DNA from: Rhodocyclaceae bacterium
Lineage (GTDB): Bacteria; Pseudomonadota; Gammaproteobacteria; Burkholderiales; UBA3065
NCBI GenBank assembly: GCA_018882975.1
Contig: VEQZ01000007.1
Span: 1-44,960, forward strand
Reading direction: 5' to 3'
DNA: 44,960 nt
The notes under the pieces were generated by a model. The model did not search any database. It had not been told where the DNA came from and saw only the letters and a program-made list of their open reading frames with translations. The translations under genes and the position numbers were made by a program. Positions 9,850-19,612 of the stretch are shown in pieces. Numbering within the stretch: position 1 is the stretch's first letter; each line of letters opens with the position of its first letter.

Positions 9850-11012
9850 ATTACGCCGCATCGGGCCTGCAGGGCCGCCGGCTGCTGCCGATCTACGACC
9901 CGGCGCTGTTGTTCGTTATCGCGCTAATCGCGGCGATGGGCGTGGTCATGGTGTTCTCGGCCAGCATCGCCACCGCCGAACTCAGCCCCCAGACGCATTT
10001 CGACGCGCTGTATTTCCTCAAGCGCCAGGTCATGTACCTGGCTGGCGGCACCTTCGCGGCGATGCTGGTGTTCCAGGTCGAGATGCGCACCTGGCAAAGG
10101 GCCGCGCCATGGATCTTTGGCGCCGGCATGGCGCTGCTGGTGCTGGTGCTGGTGCCGGGCATCGGCGCCAAGATCAACGGCGCGCGGCGCTGGATCCCGT
10201 TCGGCATCATCAGCCTGCAGCCGGCCGAGCTGATGAAGCTTGCCGTGGTGCTCTACGCCGCCGACTACACGGTGCGCAAGGCCGCCTTCATGCACAGTTG
10301 GACCAAGGGGTTGATCCCGCTCGGCGCGGTGATCCTGCTCGCCGGCGGGCTGGTCATCCTGCAACCGGACGCCGGCTCGTTCGCCGTAATGTGCGCCATC
10401 ACCGCCGGCATCCTGTGGCTCGGCGGCATGCGCGTGCGCATCTTCCTCGGCCTCATGGCCCTGCTCGGCAGCGCCTTTTTTGCGCTGATCGTCAGCGAGC
10501 CGTTCCGCGTCAAGCGCATCGCCGCCTTCATGAATCCGTGGGACAAGCCCATGGGCGACGGCTACCAGCTTACCCACTCGCTGATGGCCTTCGGTCGTGG
10601 CGAGTGGTTCGGCGTCGGCCTCGGCGCTGGCATGGAGAAGCAGGGCTATCTGCCGGAAGCGCACAATGACTTCCTGATGGCGGTGATCGCCGAAGAGACC
10701 GGATTTTTCGGCGTCACCGTGGTGCTGGTGGTGTTCGCCTGGCTGGTCTGGCGCGCCTTTCTCATCGGTCGCCAAGCGATCGCGCTCGACCGCACCTACG
10801 CCGCGCTGGTGGCGCAGGGCATCGGCGTCTGGCTCGGCACGCAAGCGCTGGTGCACGCCGGGGTGAGCATGGGCGCGCTGCCGACCAAGGGACTGACCCT
10901 GCCGCTGATGAGTTTTGGCGGCAGCGCCTTGATGGCGATCAGCCTGGCGCTGGCCATCCTGCTGCGGGTCGACTTCGAGAACCGCCTGCTGATGCGGGGG
11001 AAACCGGTCTGA
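9846..11012 (+). CDS. ftsW: septal peptidoglycan polymerase FtsW
   Basis: SEDS-family glycosyltransferase that polymerises lipid II at the septum together with FtsI. 388 residues, about ten membrane helices. Family motifs include 'KRQVMYLAGG', 'INGARRWIPFGIISLQPAELMK', 'LQPDAGS', 'LTHSLMAFGRGEWFGVGLG', 'LPEAHNDFLMAVIAEETGF' and 'GALPTKGLTLPLMSFGGS'. The Asp in LQPDAGS is the catalytic residue known for SEDS enzymes. ATG 9846 overlaps murD; the stop overlaps murG as TGATG. Confidence 0.95.
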   Translation: MNYAASGLQGRRLLPIYDPALLFVIALIAAMGVVMVFSASIATAELSPQTHFDALYFLKRQVMYLAGGTFAAMLVFQVEMRTWQRAAPWIFGAGMALLVLVLVPGIGAKINGARRWIPFGIISLQPAELMKLAVVLYAADYTVRKAAFMHSWTKGLIPLGAVILLAGGLVILQPDAGSFAVMCAITAGILWLGGMRVRIFLGLMALLGSAFFALIVSEPFRVKRIAAFMNPWDKPMGDGYQLTHSLMAFGRGEWFGVGLGAGMEKQGYLPEAHNDFLMAVIAEETGFFGVTVVLVVFAWLVWRAFLIGRQAIALDRTYAALVAQGIGVWLGTQALVHAGVSMGALPTKGLTLPLMSFGGSALMAISLALAILLRVDFENRLLMRGKPV

Positions 11013-12133
11013 TGGGCGCAACCCCGTTCATGGTCATGGCCGGCGGCACTGGCGGCCACGTCTTTCCGGCGCTGGCGGTGGCCAATGCCCTGCGCGAACG
11101 CGGCTTTGAGGTGGTCTGGCTCGGCACGCGTGGCGGCATGGAGCAGAAACTGGTGGCCGAGGCCGGCTATCCCGGCGTGTGGGTCACGCTCGGGGGCCTG
11201 CGCGGCAAGAACGCGCTCACCACCGCGCTGTTCCCGTTCAAGCTGGTCCTTGCCTGCCTGCAGGCGCTGGTCGGTGTGCTGCGCCACCGGCCAAGGGCCC
11301 TGCTCGGCTTTGGCGGTTATGCCGCCTTCCCCGGCGCGCTGATCGGCAAGCTGCTCGGCCGCAAGTTGGTCATCCACGAGCAGAATGCCGTGGCCGGGCT
11401 CACCAACCGGGTGCTGGCGATGCTCGCCGACCGCGTGCTGGCCGGCTTCCCCGGCGCCTTCGCGGCACCCAGCGCGTCGCGCCTGGCGATGAGATGCCGC
11501 CCGCCGGAAACAGTGGAATGGGTCGGCAACCCGGTGCGCGCGTCGATCCTCAGCCTCGGCGACCCGGCCGAGCGCTTCGAGGAGCGCGGCGGCGGCCGGT
11601 TGCGCATCCTGGTGGTCGGCGGCAGCCTCGGCGCGCAGGCGCTCAACCGCACCATCCCGGCGGCACTGGCGCGCATCCCCAAACTCGAGCGGCCATTCGT
11701 CTTTCATCAGGCCGGCGAGCGGCACATCGACGCCCTGCGCCAGACCTACGACGAGGCCGGCGTGATGGCCTCCTGCGTGCCCTTCATCAAGGACATGGCG
11801 ATGCAGTACGCCATGGCCGACTTGGTCATCTGCCGTGCCGGCGCGCTGACCGTGGCCGAGCTGGCGGCGGTCGGCGTCGGCGCGCTGCTCATCCCCTTCC
11901 CTTACGCGGTGGACGACCACCAGACCGCCAACGCGCAGTTGCTGGTTGATGCCGGCGCGGCGCGGCTGATCCCGGAGCGCGATCTCACGCCGGAGGGGCT
12001 GGCGGCGCTGCTGCAGTCGCTCACGCGTGAAGATCTGGCGCGCATGGCGGTGGCCGCGCAGACCGTGGCCAAGCCGGACGCCACCGCCACCGTCGCGCGC
12101 ATCGCGCTCGAGACCGCGGGCCTGCCGGCATGA
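11012..12133 (+). CDS. murG: UDP-GlcNAc transferase MurG (lipid II synthesis)
   Basis: Peripheral membrane GT28 enzyme that adds GlcNAc to lipid I to make lipid II. 373 residues. The glycine-rich N-terminal loop '[16 protein letters not shown]' (about 6-21), '[15 protein letters not shown]', '[13 protein letters not shown]', the C-terminal '[12 protein letters not shown]' and the UDP-GlcNAc site '[16 protein letters not shown]' with 'DDHQTANAQ' are all present. ATG 11012 overlaps the ftsW stop by one base. Confidence 0.95.
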   Translation: MGATPFMVMAGGTGGHVFPALAVANALRERGFEVVWLGTRGGMEQKLVAEAGYPGVWVTLGGLRGKNALTTALFPFKLVLACLQALVGVLRHRPRALLGFGGYAAFPGALIGKLLGRKLVIHEQNAVAGLTNRVLAMLADRVLAGFPGAFAAPSASRLAMRCRPPETVEWVGNPVRASILSLGDPAERFEERGGGRLRILVVGGSLGAQALNRTIPAALARIPKLERPFVFHQAGERHIDALRQTYDEAGVMASCVPFIKDMAMQYAMADLVICRAGALTVAELAAVGVGALLIPFPYAVDDHQTANAQLLVDAGAARLIPERDLTPEGLAALLQSLTREDLARMAVAAQTVAKPDATATVARIALETAGLPA

Positions 12134-13530
12134 GACACCGCATCAGCCATGTTCATTTTGTCGGCATCGGCGGCACCGGCATGTCCGGCATCGCCGAGGT
12201 GCTGCTCAACCTGGGGTATCAGGTGAGCGGCTCGGACATCGCCCACGGCAGCGCGACGCGCCGGCTGACCCAGTTGGGCGCGCGCATCACACTGGGCCAC
12301 GACGCCGCCCACATCGCCGGCGCCGACGCGGTGGTGGTGTCGACCGCCGTCAATGACGCCAACCCCGAGGTCGCCGCCGCCCACGCCGCGCGCATCCCGG
12401 TGGTGCCGCGCGCGCTCATGCTCGCCGAGTTGATGCGCCTGCGGCAGGGCATCGCAGTGGCCGGCACGCACGGCAAGACCACCACCACCAGCCTGATCGC
12501 CTCGGTGCTCGCCGCCGGCGGGCTCGACCCGACCTTCGTCATCGGTGGCCGGCTCAACGCGGCCAAGGCCAATGCCAAACTCGGCCAAGGCGACTTCATC
12601 GTCGCCGAGGCCGACGAGTCGGACGCCAGCTTCCTGCACCTGACGCCGGTCATCAGTGTGGTCACCAACATCGACCAGGACCACATGGAGACCTACGGCC
12701 ACGACTTCGGCCGGCTCAAGCAGACCTTCGTCGACTTCCTGCAGCGCCTGCCCTTCTACGGCGTGGCAGTGGCCTGCATCGACGACCCGGTGGTGGCCGA
12801 GATCCTGCCGCAGGTCGGCAAGACCGTGGTGCCCTACGGCTTCGACGAGGCGGCGGCGATTCGTGCGATCAACATCCGCCACGACCACGGCCGCATGCAC
12901 TTCCACGTGACCCGTCGCAACGGCTCGCCGCTCACCAGCCTCGACATCACGCTCAACCTGCCGGGCGAGCACAACGTGCGCAACGCGCTGGCGGCAATCG
13001 CGGTGGGCACCGAACTCGACATCCCGGATGCGTCCATCGTCCACGCGCTGGCCGAGTTCCAGGGCGTCGGCCGGCGTTTCGCCCGGCATGGCGAGGTCGC
13101 CCTGCCCGGCGGCGGCGCGTTCACCCTGATCGACGACTACGGCCACCACCCGGTGGAGATGGCGGCGACGCTGGCGGCTGCGCGCGGCGCCTTTCCCGGC
13201 CGCCGCATCGTGCTGGCCTTCCAGCCGCACCGTTACACGCGCACCCGGGATCTGTTCGAGGACTTCGTCCGCGTACTCGGCGATGCCGACGCGGTGCTGC
13301 TGACCGAGGTCTACGCCGCCGGCGAAGCGCCCATCGTCGCCGCCGACGGCCGCGCCTTGGCCCGCGCGCTGCGCGTGCAGGGCCGCGTCGAGCCGATCTT
13401 TGTTGAAGACGTGGCGACGCTGACACAGGCCGTGCTGCAACACCTGCACGATGGCGACGTGCTCATCACCATGGGCGCCGGTTCGATCGGCGCGGTGCCA
13501 GCGCAGTTGACCGAGGGCATGTCGGCGTGA
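12130..13530 (+). CDS. murC: UDP-MurNAc:L-alanine ligase
   Basis: MurC adds L-alanine to UDP-MurNAc, the first stem-peptide step. 466 residues. The N terminus '[21 protein letters not shown]' is the UDP-MurNAc site, GTHGKTTT begins at residue 112, and '[12 protein letters not shown]', '[11 protein letters not shown]', '[11 protein letters not shown]' and '[11 protein letters not shown]' follow. It is directly followed by ddlB. murB, which sits between murC and ddl in some bacteria, is not in the window and must be elsewhere. Confidence 0.95.
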   Translation: MRHRISHVHFVGIGGTGMSGIAEVLLNLGYQVSGSDIAHGSATRRLTQLGARITLGHDAAHIAGADAVVVSTAVNDANPEVAAAHAARIPVVPRALMLAELMRLRQGIAVAGTHGKTTTTSLIASVLAAGGLDPTFVIGGRLNAAKANAKLGQGDFIVAEADESDASFLHLTPVISVVTNIDQDHMETYGHDFGRLKQTFVDFLQRLPFYGVAVACIDDPVVAEILPQVGKTVVPYGFDEAAAIRAINIRHDHGRMHFHVTRRNGSPLTSLDITLNLPGEHNVRNALAAIAVGTELDIPDASIVHALAEFQGVGRRFARHGEVALPGGGAFTLIDDYGHHPVEMAATLAAARGAFPGRRIVLAFQPHRYTRTRDLFEDFVRVLGDADAVLLTEVYAAGEAPIVAADGRALARALRVQGRVEPIFVEDVATLTQAVLQHLHDGDVLITMGAGSIGAVPAQLTEGMSA

Positions 13531-14462
13531 GCGCGCACTTGGACCCCAAACGTTTTGGCAAGGTCGCGGTACTGTTCGGCGGCCGCTCGGCCGAGCGCGA
13601 CATCTCGATCATGAGCGGCAGCGCGGTGCTGGCGGCGCTGCAGGCTCAGGGCATCGACGCACACAAATTCGACCCCGCCGAGAAGCCGCTCACGGCGCTG
13701 CTGGATGAGGGCTACGCGCGCGTCTTCATCGCGCTGCATGGCCGCTTCGGCGAGGACGGCACGCTGCAGGGCGCGCTCGAAGCCTTCGGCATCCCCTACA
13801 CCGGCTCCGGCGTGCTCGGCTCGGCGCTGGCCATGGACAAGTGGCGCACCAAGCTGGTCTGGCAACAGTCGGGCATCCCGGTGGCCGACGGCATGGAACT
13901 CACCCCGGACCTCACGCCGCAGCAGGTGATCGACCGCCTCGGGCCGGACATGATGGTCAAGGCCGCGCGCGAGGGCTCGTCGATCGGCATCACCAAGGTC
14001 ATCGGCGGCGATGCGGCAGCGGTGCGCGCTGCCTGGGACGAGGCGCTGCGCCACGACACCATGGTTTTGGCAGAACGCTTTGTCCAGGGCGGCGAATACA
14101 CCTGCGCCGTTCTCGGCGAGCGTGCCCTGCCGATGGTGCGCATCGTCCCGCCGCAGGGCAATTACGACTATCAGAACAAGTATTTCAGCGACGACACGCA
14201 GTATTTCTGCCCAGCCGGGCTCGATGCCGCACTGGAAGCACGCATCCAGGCGCTGACCCTGCGTGCCTTCCGTGCACTCGACTGCCGCGGCTGGGGCCGC
14301 GCCGACATCATCCTGACGCCGGCCGGCGAGCCGGTCTTCCTCGAGATGAACACCAGCCCGGGCATGACCGGGCACTCGCTGGTGCCGATGGCGGGCCGCG
14401 CCGCCGGCATCGGCTTCGAGCAACTGGTGGTCGAGATCCTGGAGCGCAGCCATGTCGGCTAG
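13527..14462 (+). CDS. ddlB: D-alanine--D-alanine ligase
   Basis: An ATP-grasp enzyme that joins two D-Ala for MurF. 311 residues. Features are '[19 protein letters not shown]' (residues 12-30), '[14 protein letters not shown]', '[12 protein letters not shown]', '[15 protein letters not shown]', and near the end '[30 protein letters not shown]', where the metal-binding Glu and Asn lie. The Ser-containing 'REGSSIG' loop is typical of DdlB. Start is GTG 13527 in the GTGA overlap with murC. The TAG stop lies inside the ftsQ start region (11-base overlap). Confidence 0.95.
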   Translation: MSAHLDPKRFGKVAVLFGGRSAERDISIMSGSAVLAALQAQGIDAHKFDPAEKPLTALLDEGYARVFIALHGRFGEDGTLQGALEAFGIPYTGSGVLGSALAMDKWRTKLVWQQSGIPVADGMELTPDLTPQQVIDRLGPDMMVKAAREGSSIGITKVIGGDAAAVRAAWDEALRHDTMVLAERFVQGGEYTCAVLGERALPMVRIVPPQGNYDYQNKYFSDDTQYFCPAGLDAALEARIQALTLRAFRALDCRGWGRADIILTPAGEPVFLEMNTSPGMTGHSLVPMAGRAAGIGFEQLVVEILERSHVG

Positions 14463-15249
14463 GCCGCCGTTGGCGCGGGCGGTCGGTGACAGCGGCTTGT
14501 GGCACCGGCCGCGGGACCTCGACCGCATCACCCACGGGCTGCTGCTGATGAGCCTGCTGCTCACCGCCTGGGCTGGCCTTTGCTGGCTGGCGCGGCAACC
14601 GGCCTTGGGCATCGACCAGGTGCGCGTCGCCGCGGCGCCCGTCCATGTGACGCAGCGGCAGGTGGAGGACGTGGTCCGGCGCGAACTGCGCGGCACCTTC
14701 TTCACCATCGACCTCGAGGCCTCGCGGCGCGCCTTCGCCCGCCTGCCGTGGGTGCGCGAAGCCACGGTGGCACGGCGTTGGCCGGCCACGCTGGAAGTGC
14801 AGATCACCGAGTACGAGGCGATCGCGGCGTGGCAGGACGGTGGCCTGGTTGACCGCGACGGCGCGGTGTTCCAGGGCGCAGGCGACGCCGAACTGCCGGT
14901 GTTCGGCGGCCCGTACGGCAGCAGCCGGCTGGTGGCGCAACGCTACGCGGCGGCGCGCGATGCGCTCGCCCGCGTGGGCCTGACGCCACGCGCCATCGAG
15001 TTGTCGCCTCGGCATGCTTGGAGCATCGAGCTCAAGGAGGGTCCGCGCATCGAACTCGGCCGCGCCAGCGACCTTGCGCCGCTGCAGCGCTTTCTCGCCG
15101 TTTACCCACAAGCCGTAGCGCCGCTGCTGCCGCAGGTCAGCCATATCGACCTGCGCTACCGCAACGGTTTTGCCCTGCGCGGCAGCGACGGCAAACCACT
15201 CCTGCCGGGCGGCAAGACCGACCCGGCCGCAACCCCGCGCAAAGCCTGA
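14452..15249 (+). CDS. ftsQ: cell division protein FtsQ
   Basis: A bitopic divisome scaffold that binds FtsL/FtsB. 265 residues: a cytoplasmic tail of about 22, one membrane helix (about 25-45, 'HGLLLMSLLLTAWAGLCWLA'), a POTRA domain (about 50-120, with 'VRVAAAPVHVTQRQVEDVVRR' and 'LPWVREATVARRWPATLEVQITE'), then the FtsQ beta domain to 'ISHIDLRYRNGFALR'-type end. ATG 14452 lies before the ddlB stop. The C-terminal 25 residues are low-complexity. ftsA follows after seven bases. Confidence 0.92.
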   Translation: MSARPPLARAVGDSGLWHRPRDLDRITHGLLLMSLLLTAWAGLCWLARQPALGIDQVRVAAAPVHVTQRQVEDVVRRELRGTFFTIDLEASRRAFARLPWVREATVARRWPATLEVQITEYEAIAAWQDGGLVDRDGAVFQGAGDAELPVFGGPYGSSRLVAQRYAAARDALARVGLTPRAIELSPRHAWSIELKEGPRIELGRASDLAPLQRFLAVYPQAVAPLLPQVSHIDLRYRNGFALRGSDGKPLLPGGKTDPAATPRKA

Positions 15250-15256
15250 GCGCCCG

Positions 15257-16495
15257 ATGAAACCCGCCGCCGGCAACGCCCCGACCCTCGTTGGCCTCGA
15301 CATCGGCACGTCCAAGATCGTCGCCGTGGTCGCCATCGTCAACGGCGACGGCCAACTCGAGATGATCGGCTTTGGCAGCGCGCCGTCCACCGGCCTGCGC
15401 CGCGGCGTGGTGGTCAACATCGAGGCCACCGTCAACGCCATCCAGGCCGCCGTGGAAGAGGCGCAGGTGATGGCCGGCTGCAAGATCACGCGCGTCTGGG
15501 CCGGCATCGCCGGCAGCCACATCCGCAGCTTCAACTCGCACGGCATGGTCGCCATCCGCGACCGCGAGGTCAGCCAGCACGACATCGACAGCGTGCTGCG
15601 CACCGCGCAGGCGGTGAACATCCCGGCCGACCAGCGCGTCCTGCACACCTTGATCCAGGAATTCATCATCGACGAGCAGGGCGAGGTACGCGAGCCCAAA
15701 GGCATGAGCGGTGTGCGGCTCGAGCTCAAGGTGCACATGGTCACCGGCGCGGTGAGCGCGGCCGAGAACATCGTCAAGTGCGTGCGGCGCTGCGGCCTCG
15801 AGGTCGAGGAGCTGGTGCTGCAGCCGATCGCCTCGGCGACCTCGGTGCTGCATCCCGACGAGCGCGACCTCGGCGTGGTGATGGTCGACATCGGTGGCGG
15901 CACCACCGACATCGCCGTGTTCGCCGGCGGCGCCATTCGCCACACCGCGGTGCTGCCGATCGCCGGCGACCAGATCACCAACGACATCGCCATGGCCCTG
16001 CGCACGCCGACCAAGGATGCCGAGGAACTCAAGCAGCTGCATGGCTGCGCACTGCGCCAGCTGGCCGACGACGCGATCGGCATCGAGGTGCCGGGCGTCG
16101 GCGACCGTCAGCCGCGCCAGTGCTCACGCCAGACGCTGGCCAACGTCATCGAACCGCGCGTCGAGGAGTTGTTCGCGTTGGTGCAGACCGAGCTCACGCG
16201 CGCCGGCTTTGCCGACGGTCTGTCGTCCGGCGTGGTGCTGACCGGCGGCAGCGCGGCGATGCCGGGCATGGCGGAGTTGGGCGAGGAGGTGTTTCACATG
16301 CCGGTGCGCATCGGCGTGCCGAATTACCGCGGGCCACTGGCCGAGTTCGTCCGGCACCCGCGCTACGCCACGGCCATCGGCCTGGTGCGGACCGGCTTCG
16401 AGACGCACCAGAAACGCGAGATCGAACGCATCAAGGAAGGGCCTTTCCGGGCCTGTGTACGCAAAGTCACGGCCTGGGTGGCAGGCAATTTCTAA
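15257..16495 (+). CDS. ftsA: cell division protein FtsA
   Basis: Actin-like ATPase that tethers FtsZ to the membrane. 412 residues. Visible are the phosphate-1 loop 'VGLDIGTSKIVAVVA' (about 12-26), the 1C domain 'GCKITRVWAGIAGSHI', the phosphate-2 loop 'VVMVDIGGGTTDIAVF', 'LPIAGDQITNDIAMAL', the adenosine motif 'VVLTGGSAAMPGM', and a C-terminal amphipathic stretch (last ~15 residues, 'RACVRKVTAWVAGNF') that should be the membrane-targeting helix. Start ATG 15257, seven bases after ftsQ. Confidence 0.95.
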   Translation: MKPAAGNAPTLVGLDIGTSKIVAVVAIVNGDGQLEMIGFGSAPSTGLRRGVVVNIEATVNAIQAAVEEAQVMAGCKITRVWAGIAGSHIRSFNSHGMVAIRDREVSQHDIDSVLRTAQAVNIPADQRVLHTLIQEFIIDEQGEVREPKGMSGVRLELKVHMVTGAVSAAENIVKCVRRCGLEVEELVLQPIASATSVLHPDERDLGVVMVDIGGGTTDIAVFAGGAIRHTAVLPIAGDQITNDIAMALRTPTKDAEELKQLHGCALRQLADDAIGIEVPGVGDRQPRQCSRQTLANVIEPRVEELFALVQTELTRAGFADGLSSGVVLTGGSAAMPGMAELGEEVFHMPVRIGVPNYRGPLAEFVRHPRYATAIGLVRTGFETHQKREIERIKEGPFRACVRKVTAWVAGNF

Positions 16496-16508
16496 ACAGG
16501 GGGCAGAC

Positions 16509-17693
16509 ATGAAGTTCGAAGTCATGGAGTCGGCGCGCCAAGGCGCCGTGATCAAGGTGATCGGCATCGGCGGCTGTGGCGGCAACGCCGTCGACCACAT
16601 GATCGACCGCGGCGTGCAAGGCGTGGAGTTCATCTGTGCCAACACCGACCAGAAGGCGCTGGTGCGCACCCAAGCGCCGACGCAGATCGCCATCGGCCAG
16701 CAACTGACCAAGGGGCTCGGCGCCGGCGCGCGGCCGGAGATCGGTCGCGGTGCGGCGCTCGAGGACCGTGACCGGCTGGTGGCCGCCGTGGCCGGTGCCG
16801 ACATGCTGTTCATCACCGCCGGCATGGGCGGCGGCACCGGCACCGGCGCGGCGCCGGTGGTGGCGCAGGTGGCACGCGAGCTCGGCATACTCACCGTGGC
16901 CGTCGTCACCAAGCCTTTCAGCTTCGAGGGCAAGCGCATGGACGCCGCGGTCAGCGGCATCGCCGAACTGGCGCAGCACGTCGACTCGGTGATCGTCATC
17001 CCCAACGAGAAGCTGACGCAGAAGTTGGGGGGCGACATCTCCATGCTCGACGCCTTCGCCGCCGCCAATGACGTACTGCACGGGGCCGTGGCCGGCATCG
17101 CCGAAGTCATCAACTCGCCCGGCATGATCGGCGTCGACTTTGCCGACGTGAAAACGGTGATGGCCGAGATGGGCATGGCGATGATGGGCTCCGCCTCGGC
17201 CAGTGGCGTCGACCGCGCCCGCATCGCCGCCGAAACGGCTGTCGCCAGCCCGCTGCTGGAGGATGTCGAACTGCGCGGCGCACGCGGCGTGCTGGTCAAC
17301 ATCACCGCCAACAACGGGCTCAAGCTGTCGGAGATCAACCAGATCATGGAGACCATCAGCGCCTGCACCGCGGACGATGCCACGGTGATCTTCGGCACCG
17401 CCATCGACGAGGCCATGGACGACGCACTTCGCGTCACCGTGGTCGCCACCGGGCTCGGCAGGCCGCAGGCGGCGCGCCCCGCCAAGCCGGCGCTGGAGGT
17501 CATCGACACCGGCTTCATGGGCCTGCGCACCGGCACCGACGACGCCAGCGCCTACCCGCTCGACGACGGCACCGTGCCGCCGGCGGTGTTCGGCAGCGGA
17601 CGCTCCGCGCGCGCCAACGCGCGTCCGGCCCTGACCGAACAGACGCTCGATCAGTACGACATCCCGGCCTTCCTGCGCAAGCAGGCCGACTGA
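16509..17693 (+). CDS. ftsZ: cell division protein FtsZ
   Basis: Tubulin-like GTPase that forms the Z ring. 394 residues. The G-box GGGTGTG is at 107-113 in 'ITAGMGGGTGTGAAP', with 'VIGIGGCGGNAV' at the N terminus and the synergy loop 'DFADVKTVM'. The extreme C terminus 'YDIPAFLRKQAD' is the conserved peptide bound by FtsA and ZipA-type partners, after a linker of about 50 residues. One oddity is that the T7 loop reads 'IGVDFADV' where the usual Asn before VDF is Gly. Start ATG 16509 with GGGGGC upstream; it is the last gene of the coupled set. Confidence 0.97.
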   Translation: MKFEVMESARQGAVIKVIGIGGCGGNAVDHMIDRGVQGVEFICANTDQKALVRTQAPTQIAIGQQLTKGLGAGARPEIGRGAALEDRDRLVAAVAGADMLFITAGMGGGTGTGAAPVVAQVARELGILTVAVVTKPFSFEGKRMDAAVSGIAELAQHVDSVIVIPNEKLTQKLGGDISMLDAFAAANDVLHGAVAGIAEVINSPGMIGVDFADVKTVMAEMGMAMMGSASASGVDRARIAAETAVASPLLEDVELRGARGVLVNITANNGLKLSEINQIMETISACTADDATVIFGTAIDEAMDDALRVTVVATGLGRPQAARPAKPALEVIDTGFMGLRTGTDDASAYPLDDGTVPPAVFGSGRSARANARPALTEQTLDQYDIPAFLRKQAD

Positions 17694-17721
17694 GCCCTGG
17701 ACGCGGCGACGCTATGCCCGG

Positions 17722-17774
17722 GAGAACCGTGTCGAAGAGAACCGTGTCGCGGAAAGCCATTTCGCGGAAAGCCA
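17722..17774 (+). repeat. short tandem repeats in the ftsZ-lpxC spacer
   Basis: Two adjoining tandem duplications lie here. GAGAACCGTGTCG occurs at 17722-17734 and 17737-17749 (15-bp period), and TCGCGGAAAGCCA at 17747-17759 and 17762-17774 (also 15-bp period). They share the TCG junction. No protein is encoded. Function unknown; slippage duplication or binding sites are both possible. Confidence 0.8.
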
Positions 17775-17815
17775 CGATGGTGCGTTGCAACACGACTGCT
17801 CGTCGGCGCATGACA

Positions 17816-17834
17816 GGGCGGTTACAATCCGCCC
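17816..17834 (+). promoter_or_regulatory. putative lpxC promoter -10 within a small dyad
   Basis: TACAAT (17823-17828) resembles a -10 and would start transcription about 33 bases before lpxC. It is framed by GGGCGG (17816-17821) and CCGCCC (17829-17834), a six-base inverted repeat with the -10 in its seven-base loop. No convincing -35 is seen. A separate lpxC promoter fits the 174-base gap after ftsZ. Confidence 0.45.
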
Positions 17835-17867
17835 CCACGGTCACCCCCTGAATCACCGACGAGCCCG

Positions 17868-18797
17868 ATGCTGTTCCAGCGCACCCTTGCCCAACCGATC
17901 CGCGCCACTGGCGTCGGCCTGCACTCCGGCGACAAGGTCGAACTGACGCTGCGCCCGGCGCCGCCCGACCACGGCATCGTCTTCCGCCGCGTCGACCTCG
18001 AGCCCCCGGTCAGTTTCGCGGCGGACGCGCGCCTCGTCCACGACACGCGCATGTGCACTGCACTCGAATGCAAGGGCGCTCGCGTCGGCACCGTCGAGCA
18101 CCTGCTCAGCGCCATCGCCGGCCTCGGCATCGACAACCTGCTGATCGACCTCAGCGCCCCCGAGGTGCCGATCATGGACGGCAGTTCGGCGCCCTTCGTC
18201 TTCCTCCTGCAGTCCGCCGGCGTACTCGAGCAGGACGCACGCAAACGCTACATCCGCGTGCGCAAGCCGATCGAACTGCATGACGGCGACAAGTGGGTGC
18301 GCCTCGAGCCGCACCACGGCTTCCGCATCACCCTTTCCATCGACTTTGCGCACCCGGCCACGCGCGGCGCCGCCGGCGAGGTGACCGTTGATTTTGCCGA
18401 GCAGTCCTATGTGCGGGACGTCAGCCGCGCGCGCACCTTTGGCTTCATGCACGAGGTCGAGGCGCTGCGTGCCAACGGCCTGGCACTCGGCGGCAGCCTC
18501 GACAACGCCATCGTCATGGACGAGTTCCGCGTACTCAATCATGACGGCCTGCGCACGCCCAAAGAACTGGTGACACACAAGGTGCTCGATGCCATCGGCG
18601 ACCTCTACCTCGCCGGCCACCCGATCATCGGCGCCTTCACCGGGTACAAATCGGGCCACGCGCTCAACAACGCCTTGGTGCGCGCGCTGTTGGCCGACGC
18701 GGACAGCCACGAGGTGGTGAGTTTTGGCCGTGACGACGACCTGCCCGCCGCCTTCGCACCCTTGCCGGCCGGCGAGGAACTGGTTCAGGCGGCCTGA
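17868..18797 (+). CDS. lpxC: UDP-3-O-acyl-GlcNAc deacetylase LpxC
   Basis: Zinc enzyme for the committed step of lipid A synthesis. 309 residues. Zinc ligands are His78 (in TVEHLLSA), His237 and Asp241 (in [11 protein letters not shown]); the general base is Glu77 and the catalytic His264 is in 'KSGHALNN'. '[10 protein letters not shown]' and '[10 protein letters not shown]' are also family blocks. Its presence shows a Gram-negative with lipopolysaccharide. The 3' end overlaps the convergent DUF721 gene by 13 bases, so there is no room for a separate terminator. Confidence 0.97.
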   Translation: MLFQRTLAQPIRATGVGLHSGDKVELTLRPAPPDHGIVFRRVDLEPPVSFAADARLVHDTRMCTALECKGARVGTVEHLLSAIAGLGIDNLLIDLSAPEVPIMDGSSAPFVFLLQSAGVLEQDARKRYIRVRKPIELHDGDKWVRLEPHHGFRITLSIDFAHPATRGAAGEVTVDFAEQSYVRDVSRARTFGFMHEVEALRANGLALGGSLDNAIVMDEFRVLNHDGLRTPKELVTHKVLDAIGDLYLAGHPIIGAFTGYKSGHALNNALVRALLADADSHEVVSFGRDDDLPAAFAPLPAGEELVQAA

Positions 18798-19225
18798 GTC
18801 GCCAACCGCAGCATCGCCTGCTTCACCGGGCCCTCGGGCAGGCGTTCCGCCACCTGCAGCAGCGAGCGTCTGGCCGACTCCGGCAGGGTTCGCCGCGGCC
18901 GCGGCGGCGGTTCGCGCCGGCGAAAGTGCGGCGAGCCGACCTTGACCTTGACCGCCGCGGCGACCAGACCGCGCGCCACCAAGCCACGCCGCAGCCGCGC
19001 CTGAATCTGACGCAGGCGCGTGGCAACCGCCGGCGAGTCGGCGCGCAACCACACCGTTTCTTCTTCGAGGCGCATGAAATGGGTCGCGGTGAGCAGGTCG
19101 AGCGGCAGCAGGGCATCCAGCGCCGCACGATAGGCCGGCGCGGCAACGGTCTGCCGCATCACCGCCGCGACCTCTCCGGCAGCGAGGAATCGTGCCGCCA
19201 GTTGCGGTGTCGAAGCGCGTGTCAT
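18785..19225 (-). CDS. DUF721 (DciA-like) protein
   Basis: A 146-residue basic protein. The N-terminal 85 residues have the KH-like DUF721 pattern: '[47 protein letters not shown]', i.e. the strand '[16 protein letters not shown]' followed by a long helix. The C-terminal part is Arg/Pro rich then helical. DUF721 includes DciA, a loader of the replicative helicase, and a DUF721 gene next to lpxC is a common betaproteobacterial order. Whether this copy loads helicase is inferred only. Start ATG 19225. Confidence 0.7.
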   Translation of the reverse strand: MTRASTPQLAARFLAAGEVAAVMRQTVAAPAYRAALDALLPLDLLTATHFMRLEEETVWLRADSPAVATRLRQIQARLRRGLVARGLVAAAVKVKVGSPHFRRREPPPRPRRTLPESARRSLLQVAERLPEGPVKQAMLRLATQAA

Positions 19226-19297
19226 CGGCGTATCTTACGCCGCGACCAACGCCGCCATCGCCAGGCCGGCCCCCACATCAACCCGATCGGAGCGCCC

Positions 19298-19594
19298 ATG
19301 TCTCTTCCCCAGTCTGCCATTGGCCGCCTGCGCAGCGCCCTCGACGAGTTCGAGGCCGAGCGCCTTGACGTCGACCGCTTCTGCCTCGAATGGCGCCGCG
19401 CCCTGCTCGACCTCGGCAGCGCACTGCCGGCCGACCTCGCCGAGACCGCCGAGGCCTTGCTCATGCGCATGGAGAGCGCGCGCTGGTTCAGCGGCGAGGC
19501 CTGCGGCTTTTCCGGCAAGGACCTCGCGATCGCGCTGCGCCGCTGGCTGGCAGCGGTCGAGGCTGCGCCCCCGCTGGCGGCTGGCAAGGTCTGA
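19298..19594 (+). CDS. hypothetical protein, 98 aa
   Basis: I do not recognise this gene. It encodes a soluble, mostly helical, acidic protein of 98 residues with one Cys and no membrane segment. GGAG lies five bases before the ATG at 19298, and the next gene starts 18 bases after its stop, so the two form an operon. Codon use matches the neighbours (strong third-position GC). A stretch of 72 bases separates it from the divergent DUF721 gene; I saw no clear promoter there. Confidence 0.6.
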   Translation: MSLPQSAIGRLRSALDEFEAERLDVDRFCLEWRRALLDLGSALPADLAETAEALLMRMESARWFSGEACGFSGKDLAIALRRWLAAVEAAPPLAAGKV

Positions 19595-19612
19595 GCAAGG
19601 CCAAGGACACCC

